A DNA stretch of 11,845 nucleotides, from contig CAZSWR010000097.1 in NCBI GenBank assembly GCA_964610885.1, forward strand, positions 1 to 11,845, read 5' to 3'. The notes beneath the pieces were generated by a model. The model saw nothing but the letters and a program-made list of their open reading frames with translations, did not search any database and had not been told where the DNA came from. The stretch comes from CAZSWR01 sp964610885 (GTDB lineage Bacteria > Bacteroidota > Ignavibacteria > Kapaibacteriales > UBA2268). Positions within the stretch are counted from its first letter, which is position 1, and each line of letters starts with the position of its first letter. The translations under genes and the position numbers were made by a program. Shown piece after piece: positions 7,544 through 11,845 of the stretch.

Positions 7544-7897
7544 ATGGCAAACGCAGCAAAAATACTGAGTGAACCAAACAGCTCGGAAATGTTAGCCAAG
7601 TTGATCGATTCGCTTCGCCGAGTTAAAGGTGAATTGTCGGACGATGGATTCGATATTCTCGGCATTTTTGGTTCTTATGCGCGCTCCGAACAGAATCCCG
7701 ATAGCGATGTGGACATTTTGTACGAATTGGACAAGGGGTTCCTTGATAAGTATCCTGGGTTTATGTGTGTCGAAAAATTGGATCGGATAAAAGAGCTACT
7801 ACATGCTGTTTTGAATATTACTCCCGATACAGTGCGTAGGTCTTCGCTACCCGCAAAAAAGAGGGCGCAAATCGAAAGAGAACTTATAAGTGTATGA
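7544..7897 (+). CDS. MNT-domain nucleotidyltransferase, MntA-like antitoxin
   Basis: A 117-residue small nucleotidyltransferase-fold protein. GSYARSEQNPDSDVD (43-57) exactly fits the GSX10DXD signature of MntA antitoxins, which modify HEPN-domain HepT toxins by adding AMP; the C-terminus AKKRAQIERELISV resembles the end of that family, so it is near full length. The third metal-binding carboxylate, usually Asp in a VDLVTP-like segment, seems to be replaced here (VLNITP, 89-94), which may weaken catalysis. It starts 6 bases after the nuoK stop with no Shine-Dalgarno and may be read through from nuoJK. The HepT gene expected to overlap its end is not intact. It could therefore be a solitary MNT protein with another target or a relic. 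Confidence 0.82.
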   Translation: MANAAKILSEPNSSEMLAKLIDSLRRVKGELSDDGFDILGIFGSYARSEQNPDSDVDILYELDKGFLDKYPGFMCVEKLDRIKELLHAVLNITPDTVRRSSLPAKKRAQIERELISV

Positions 7898-7919
7898 TCG
7901 AAAAGATATGATCCTATAA
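7890..7919 (+). pseudogene. Possible start of a lost HEPN (HepT-like) partner gene
   Basis: A GTG at 7890, overlapping the end of the MNT gene, opens a frame of nine codons (VYDRKDMIL) and then hits TAA. HepT-family toxins commonly begin with M-Y-D plus charged residues and usually overlap or abut their MNT gene just like this. No continuation with HEPN motifs (such as RNxxxH) was found in other frames downstream. The resemblance is short and may be chance. Confidence 0.3.
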
Positions 7920-7983
7920 CGTTTTGTATGGCTATTGTACAAAATTCCATTTTGAATGAGTTGTTAGAATCAAAATGATATTT

Positions 7984-8170
7984 TACCGCGTAGCGGTTGT
8001 TCTATTGTAGTAAATTGTTTGAACTTTAAAGCAAGATTTCGCGTAGCGAATGTTTTATATGATTTGTTGATTCATGCAAAGCATTATACAACAACCGCTA
8101 TGTGGTATGACTTGCACGGGACACAAATAACTGCTACAATACAAAAACCGCTAGCGCGGTATCAATCCGC
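7984..8170. repeat. Array of four hairpins at about 53-base spacing
   Basis: Four short hairpins occur at 7985-7997 (ACCGC-GTA-GCGGT), 8038-8050 (TTCGC-GTA-GCGAA), 8094-8106 (ACCGC-TAT-GTGGT) and 8147-8160 (ACCGC-TAGC-GCGGT). Start-to-start distances are 53, 56 and 53. The first two are followed by TTGTTCTATTGTAG-like or related sequence; the last two carry the same sequence inverted, so the whole is an imperfect inverted repeat centred near 8072. Pairing is kept in all four despite base changes. A related copy begins at 11782. The function is unknown. Confidence 0.8.
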
Positions 8171-8221
8171 AATTATCTGACATCCACATTGAGACAGCAA
8201 AAGGAACAATACCAAATGTGA

Positions 8222-8240
8222 GGGCGAGGTGACCTCGCCC
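8222..8240. repeat. GGGCGAGGT perfect palindrome
   Basis: GGGCGAGGT (8222-8230) and ACCTCGCCC (8232-8240) are perfect complements around a single base, followed by CTAC. I recognise GGGCGAGGTNACCTCGCCCCTAC as a repeat motif common in intergenic DNA of many bacteria. No T-run follows. Confidence 0.6.
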
Positions 8241-8290
8241 CTACCCAAAACAATACATGACGTAATGAAATGATAGAATAAAATTAGACG

Positions 8291-8409
8291 TGGGCTGTCT
8301 CAAAAGTCCGAATCCAGGCATTCACAAAAAATATTATATAGACTTACAAATATATCATAAGGACTTAGCGCGACAGTTTTACAAAAAACTGACTTTTGAG
8401 ACAGTCCCC
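8291..8409. mobile_element. MITE-like element 1 (right of the hairpin array, 3' of pdxA)
   Basis: Ends are inverted copies: GGGCTGTCTCAAAAGTC (8292-8308) against GACTTTTGAGACAGTCCC (8391-8408), differing by one base. The 119-base element has no coding capacity. GACG lies on both sides (8287-8290 and 8410-8413), a possible 4-bp target duplication. A hairpin, CAGTTTT (8374-8380) with AAAACTG (8385-8391), sits at the right end. It probably derives from an insertion sequence with such ends; no transposase is present in the window. Confidence 0.7.
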
Positions 8410-8440
8410 GACGATATATAATCCGTATATACCCCAGATA

Positions 8441-9436
8441 CTATAACCCAATTTTCGACCTGGATCGAACAATGCTTTCGGCGGCCAGCACTGCATCGAC
8501 GAGGCTGTCCGGTTCGGCAATGCCCCGGCCGGCGATGGGGAAGGCCGTGCCGTGGTCTGGCGAGGTGCGCACGCATTTCAGGCCGGCGGTGAAGTTCACG
8601 CCGCCGCTCGCGCCGAGCATTTTTAGCGGAATCAGGCCCTGATCGTGGTACATAGCCAGCACTCCGTCGTAGTTTTCGTATTGCTTCCGGGCGAAAAACG
8701 CATCGGCCGAGAACGGGCCTTCGGCATTGGCGCCGCAGCTGTTCGATGTGGTAATAACAGGTTTTATAACGTCCAATTCCTCTTGGCCGATCTTTCCTTC
8801 TTCTCCGGCGTGCGGGTTCAGGCCCAGCAAGGCAATCTTGGGGTTCTCGATTCCGAAATCGGAACGCAACGAGGAGGAAAACGATTCGAGCCTTTTCAGT
8901 AAATTGCCCGGAGTAAGTTCGCGGGAGACTTCGCAAATCGGCGTGTGAATCGTGGCGAGCGCCACGCGCAATCTGCCGGCGAAAAGGATCATCAGCGGTT
9001 TGGACTGTGGGCCTTGGCTGGCCGCGAAGAATTCCGTGTGGCCGATGAAACCCCACGAGGCCAGCGCCATGACGTGCTTGGCGATGGGAAGCGTGGTTAC
9101 GGCAGCTATTTCGCCCGAGTCGAGCATGGCGATGGATTCGTCCAGGGCAGCTGCGGCAAGCGCGCCGGACGATTTGGCTGCTTGGCCAAATTCGACTGTG
9201 GACTGCTGGCCGCAGGCGCGAAGCTCAATGGATACGCCGCCGATCGAGACTTCGGAGCTGGAGATTTCGGCATCGAGGCCCATTTTGCCGAAGTACTCGG
9301 CCAGCGTGCCCGGATGGCAGATGATCGCCAGCGAGTTACCGGAGAAGAATCCACGATCCGCAAGAATCGGAATCGATTTGTGAAAGATCTCCAAACCGAT
9401 TCCGTTAGTATCTCCGCATGTTATTCCAATTTTCAT
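8441..9436 (-). CDS. pdxA: 4-hydroxythreonine-4-phosphate dehydrogenase
   Basis: PdxA oxidises 4-phosphohydroxy-L-threonine with NAD+; the product decarboxylates to the aminoketone that PdxJ uses for pyridoxine phosphate, in the DXP-dependent B6 pathway. It is a cytoplasmic dimer. The 331 residues match the usual length. Visible motifs: CGDTNGIGLE (7-16), GHTEF (132-136), NPHAGEEGKIGQEE (207-220), MYHDQGLIPLK (262-272) and TSPDHGTAFPIAG (291-303). Metal ligands corresponding to E. coli H166, H211 and H266 are H164, H209 and H264. The ATG at 9436 is preceded by AAGGAA (complement of 9445-9450) with 8 bases between. Codons are GC-rich at third positions, like the OmpA gene. No other B6 gene is nearby; the gene is alone and has MITE-like elements on both flanks. 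Confidence 0.96.
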   Translation of the reverse strand: MKIGITCGDTNGIGLEIFHKSIPILADRGFFSGNSLAIICHPGTLAEYFGKMGLDAEISSSEVSIGGVSIELRACGQQSTVEFGQAAKSSGALAAAALDESIAMLDSGEIAAVTTLPIAKHVMALASWGFIGHTEFFAASQGPQSKPLMILFAGRLRVALATIHTPICEVSRELTPGNLLKRLESFSSSLRSDFGIENPKIALLGLNPHAGEEGKIGQEELDVIKPVITTSNSCGANAEGPFSADAFFARKQYENYDGVLAMYHDQGLIPLKMLGASGGVNFTAGLKCVRTSPDHGTAFPIAGRGIAEPDSLVDAVLAAESIVRSRSKIGL

Positions 9437-9456
9437 TTATATAATTCCTTAAATCC

Positions 9457-9595
9457 CTTTGGGATTATCTCAAAAGTGTCATTCTGAACGAAGTGAAGAA
9501 TCCATTGTCTTTCATAATTCCTTGCAATAATTGGATGTTTTACTTCGTTCAACATGAAAAAAACAGTTTTTCGGGATTTTGAGACAATCCCAAAG
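9457..9595. mobile_element. MITE-like element 2 (between pdxA and the OmpA-family gene)
   Basis: The ends CTTTGGGATTATCTCAAAA (9457-9475) and TTTTGAGACAATCCCAAAG (9577-9595) are inverted copies with one mismatch in 19. Inside, CATTCTGAACGAAGTGA (9480-9496) can pair with the complement-like TTACTTCGTTCAACATG (about 9540-9556), making one long imperfect hairpin of 139 bases without coding capacity. ACAGTTTT followed soon by TTTTGAGACARTCCC is shared with element 1. The near end lies only about 20 bases before the pdxA start codon, inside its 5' leader. Confidence 0.7.
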
Positions 9596-9639
9596 ATAAA
9601 TCAACAATTCTATAACGCTATTTCAATTGCCTCGAAGTT

Positions 9640-11556
9640 TTAGCGGGGCGTTACGACGAAGATTTGCACCGTGCGCGACAGCTGGCGGCCGATGGGCGAT
9701 TTCTGATCGAAAAGCGCATCGTTGGCGCCCACGCCATAGACCTCGAACCGGGCAGACTTCACAGAGGCCTGGAGGACGTCCTTGACCGCATTCGCTCGCT
9801 TTTCGGCGAGTTTCTGGTTGTATTTTTCGTCGCCAATTGCGTCCGTGTAGCCATAAATCTTTACGATTGAGTTGAATTTTATTGCCGGAATAATGTGTTT
9901 TTTAATGATATCGAGGCCGTCGGCCGGTATTTCTGATTTGTCGAAATCGAAGAGGATAAGGCTATACTTCGAGATGGAACGGTCGGCGAGTTCTTCGGAT
10001 TTCTTTCGGCTGATCGAGAAATAATCCACAGGAATGCGGCCTTTGGAGGTTTCCGTGGCGCCGCCCTCGGTGTGCACGGTAAGCGTGTATTCCACCGGAA
10101 GCTGTTTGTTCGTCAGCTCGTTCGGGTAAATGACCCATTGCTGCGGGCTGGGGCGGCCGATTCCTTTGAAAGATTTCAGCACTTCGCCGGCTTGGGCGAT
10201 CTGCATTTCCCATTTCGAAATTGAATCCGATGACGAGGCAAACGGCACGAACTCGATAAGGTTTGGTTCGGCAAGCCGCTGGTTCTCCTTTTCGAGAGCG
10301 ATTGGCGCAAGGATTTCTTTCGTGTCCGACGAGAACTCGATTCTGCGGTTCTCTTCGACGCCCTCGGCGACTGTCGAGGCCGATGGTTTCGCAGGGAAGT
10401 CCGAAGTGGTAACTGCGATGCGGCTTTCGTTGATTTCGAAATTCTTTACTAAATAATCCTTTGCGGATTGGGCGCGGCGGCGGGCCAGTTCGGTATCGCC
10501 TTTTTCGGCTTTGCCGTCTGTGGTGCCGTTGATAGTCAGTTTTGCACTCTCGTTTTGGGCCATACGCACGCCGATCACGTCGAGTGTGCTTTTATTGATG
10601 GCGATCGCGTCCGGTTGGAGTTTCTTGAGCGAGAAAGGCCCGGCCTGGTGCATTGTGTAGTTCACTTGCGTCTTGTCGCTTGCTTTGTCTTGGTTCTCGT
10701 CGTAGAAAACGTACGGGACGAGCGGGAAGAGTTCGGTGTATTGGACGTCTTCGATATTGATTTTCGAGAGCGGATGGTGGCGCCCGTCGTTGTCGTAGTA
10801 ACGGATTTCGCTGAATCCGGCCTTGATGTCGCCCGATGAGGATTCGCCGCCAGCGTAGTCATCCTTGTCCAGGCTGAACGTGAGGTTCACTCCGAAGCGG
10901 ATCTGTGTGGCCGACCAACTCGACACGTTGCCCGAGTATCCGCGGGTTGCGCTTGCTGCTCCGGTTTGCATCGCGCCAGCGAGCGGAATGCGGACGGATA
11001 CTTCGGGCGTCAAATATGTGAACTTGTTTAGTTTGAAGATATATCCGGCGCCGAGGGCGAGCGCGATTCGCGTTTTAACGTCTTTCATCGCGACCGATGA
11101 CGAATCCGCCCCGGGCGCGAATTTGAACGAATTCGAAGCGGGGAAGCCAAGCTCAAGCCCGCCGAGCAGGTAGAGCGGCCTGACGGACGGGAACAGGTTC
11201 CGCACGATGACGGACGGAGTGAATTCGATGTATCCCAAAGAGGCGTCGAGCGTGGTGTCTGCCGAGTTTTTGGACTCGAATTTGGCGCCCATCGCGTGGT
11301 AGCCCAGCCGGCCGGAGATTGTGAACGTGGAATTGATCGGGTAGTTCAGTATCAGCCCGATTGCTCCGGTGAGCGATGTCGCGTTTTGGTCGAAAAGCGT
11401 TTGCTGCGGGGCGATGGCGAATTTGCTAGAGTGCATGTTGAGATTGAACGCGCCATAGAGTCCGCCGTTGATGTGCCATGTGGAATCGGAATCGGCGGCC
11501 GAAGCGCATACGATAGCCGAGAATAGCAGAAGAATTGAAAAGCTTATTTTTTTCAT
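9640..11556 (-). CDS. OmpA-family outer-membrane protein: beta-barrel plus two OmpA-like domains
   Basis: 638 residues from the ATG at 11556. A signal peptide (MKKISFSILLLFSAIVCASA, cut after A20) leads to a beta-barrel-like domain (about 26-229), a linker with a TELFPLVPYVFYDE segment (about 275-290), a first OmpA-like domain (about 304-410; TTDGKAEKGDTELARRRAQS, ENRRIEF), a beta-sandwich-like spacer (about 435-515), and a second, more canonical OmpA domain (about 531-637; LILFDFDKSEIP, YGYTDAIGDEKYNQKLAEKR). It is expected to sit in the outer membrane and bind peptidoglycan. The start is set by AAGGGG with a 6-base spacer; an in-frame ATG 12 codons upstream would bury the signal peptide. 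Codon use is GC-rich, unlike the surface-protein gene. It is transcribed toward pdxA with 203 bases between. Confidence 0.93.
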   Translation of the reverse strand: MKKISFSILLLFSAIVCASAADSDSTWHINGGLYGAFNLNMHSSKFAIAPQQTLFDQNATSLTGAIGLILNYPINSTFTISGRLGYHAMGAKFESKNSADTTLDASLGYIEFTPSVIVRNLFPSVRPLYLLGGLELGFPASNSFKFAPGADSSSVAMKDVKTRIALALGAGYIFKLNKFTYLTPEVSVRIPLAGAMQTGAASATRGYSGNVSSWSATQIRFGVNLTFSLDKDDYAGGESSSGDIKAGFSEIRYYDNDGRHHPLSKINIEDVQYTELFPLVPYVFYDENQDKASDKTQVNYTMHQAGPFSLKKLQPDAIAINKSTLDVIGVRMAQNESAKLTINGTTDGKAEKGDTELARRRAQSAKDYLVKNFEINESRIAVTTSDFPAKPSASTVAEGVEENRRIEFSSDTKEILAPIALEKENQRLAEPNLIEFVPFASSSDSISKWEMQIAQAGEVLKSFKGIGRPSPQQWVIYPNELTNKQLPVEYTLTVHTEGGATETSKGRIPVDYFSISRKKSEELADRSISKYSLILFDFDKSEIPADGLDIIKKHIIPAIKFNSIVKIYGYTDAIGDEKYNQKLAEKRANAVKDVLQASVKSARFEVYGVGANDALFDQKSPIGRQLSRTVQIFVVTPR

Positions 11557-11562
11557 GTTTTT

Positions 11563-11568
11563 CCCCTT
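11563..11568 (-). promoter_or_regulatory. Ribosome-binding site of the OmpA-family gene
   Basis: On the minus strand AAGGGG precedes the ATG at 11556 with a 6-base A-rich spacer. This decides the start in favour of 11556 over the upstream in-frame ATG at 11592. Confidence 0.75.
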
Positions 11569-11593
11569 ATATTTTATGCTGCAAAAAGCCATA

Positions 11594-11601
11594 CAAATTT
11601 A
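11594..11601 (-). promoter_or_regulatory. Candidate Bacteroidota-type -7 promoter element
   Basis: The minus strand reads TAAATTTG, fitting the TAnnTTTG -7 consensus of Bacteroidota. It would give a leader of roughly 30 bases before the OmpA start. No convincing -33 TTG element was seen, so this is tentative. Confidence 0.35.
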
Positions 11602-11781
11602 TAAAAAAATCGCATTAAAAGGTGGCGCCTGCAATTTATTTTTTTTCTGGTTCTATAACGCTTGTGTGGGTAAACAAAAATTATTGAGTTTTAAGATTGG
11701 AATGTTTATAATATGGTTCTATGACGAATTTAATATGTACAGTCCCCATACAATTTGCATTCTTTAAGAGAAGTAATAGTT

Positions 11782-11845
11782 GCGAATTGATACCGCATAG
11801 CGGTTGTTGTATTGTAGTGATTTGTTCCCCTCTTGCATGTCATAC
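11782..11845 (+). repeat. Second copy of the hairpin-array element, cut by the window end
   Basis: GCGAATTGATACCGC (11782-11796) matches the complement of 8156-8170 with one difference, then ACCGC-ATA-GCGGT (11792-11804) forms the hairpin. TTGTTGTATTGTAG follows, and the copy continues through a CTTGCATGTCATAC segment matching the complement of 8105-8118. The window ends where the second hairpin should begin. Confidence 0.75.

Larger units (their letters stand above)
7898..8440. other. Gene-free, repeat-dense gap between MNT gene and pdxA
   Basis: The 543 bases separate the rightward nuoJK-MNT group from the leftward pdxA-ompA group, so both transcription units converge here. No protein-coding frame is credible. 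It contains the four-hairpin array (7984-8170), a GGGCGAGGT palindrome (8222-8240) and a MITE-like element (8291-8409). No classical terminator with a T-run was found for either direction; the palindromes may do that work. Confidence 0.7.

Noticed and set aside
7998..8012. Cas12a-like repeat (CTATTGTAG resembles the stem of type V-A repeats)
   Set aside because: The matching upstream TCTAC strand of the type V-A stem is missing, and no cas genes are near.
7984..8170. CRISPR array
   Set aside because: The spacing is regular, but the repeated units are inverted halfway, the 'spacers' are also related to one another, and the conserved palindrome is only about 13 bases. No cas gene is present.
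8945..9487. Plus-strand open frame of 180 codons opposite pdxA
   Set aside because: It lies on the other strand of a clearly identified pdxA and extends into the MITE-like element; no domain is recognisable.
11490..11556. Lipoprotein signal on the OmpA-family protein (Cys at residue 17)
   Set aside because: The residues before the Cys (SAIVC) do not form a good lipobox, whereas CASA followed by AD is a normal signal peptidase I site.
11557..11592. ATG at 11592 as start of the OmpA-family protein
   Set aside because: It would place 12 residues before a clear signal peptide; AAGGGG with a 6-base spacer supports 11556.
11468..11767. Plus-strand open frame of 99 codons at the right side
   Set aside because: It overlaps the signal-peptide region, ribosome-binding site and likely promoter of the OmpA gene, and looks random and AT-driven.

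Overview
The window looks like a chromosomal piece of a Gram-negative bacterium of the Bacteroidota/Chlorobiota (FCB) group, probably the Kapabacteria/Ignavibacteria side. The main pointers are a giant secreted protein ending in a type IX secretion (T9SS) C-terminal sorting domain, an OmpA-family protein with a beta-barrel and two OmpA domains, and a PdxA with the GDxNGIG form of the N-terminal motif. The phylum is an inference from protein style; no marker gene settles it.

Layout. (1) 2-4186 (+): the 3' part (1394 residues, open at the left edge) of a mosaic surface protein with Ig-like modules, a LamG-like domain, a dockerin-like calcium-loop pair, a cohesin-like domain and the T9SS signal, closed by a strong intrinsic terminator. 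(2) 4745-6223 (+): a DUF2130 coiled-coil protein with an internal 73-residue duplication. (3) 6649-7537 (+): nuoJ and nuoK, two membrane subunits of respiratory complex I, standing apart from any other nuo gene, followed after 6 bases by an MNT-type nucleotidyltransferase (7544-7897). The HEPN partner expected after it is absent or reduced to a few codons. (4) 8441-9436 (-): pdxA (vitamin B6 synthesis), bracketed on both sides by related MITE-like inverted-repeat elements. (5) 9640-11556 (-): the OmpA-family outer-membrane protein, with a signal peptide and a good ribosome-binding site.

The genes are ordinary to moderately unusual and do not form one pathway. The intergenic DNA is the most striking part. 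Each larger gap carries a different palindromic repeat: a simple hairpin, two 'outer stem plus two hairpins' elements, a regular array of four hairpins at about 53-base spacing with pairing preserved by compensatory changes, a perfect GGGCGAGGT palindrome, and two MITE-like elements. A further copy of the hairpin-array element starts at the right edge and is cut by the window end.

No rRNA, tRNA, CRISPR array, complete transposase or prophage gene was seen. The best candidate for something undescribed is the hairpin-array repeat family (7984-8170 and 11782-11845), followed by the MITE pair around pdxA.
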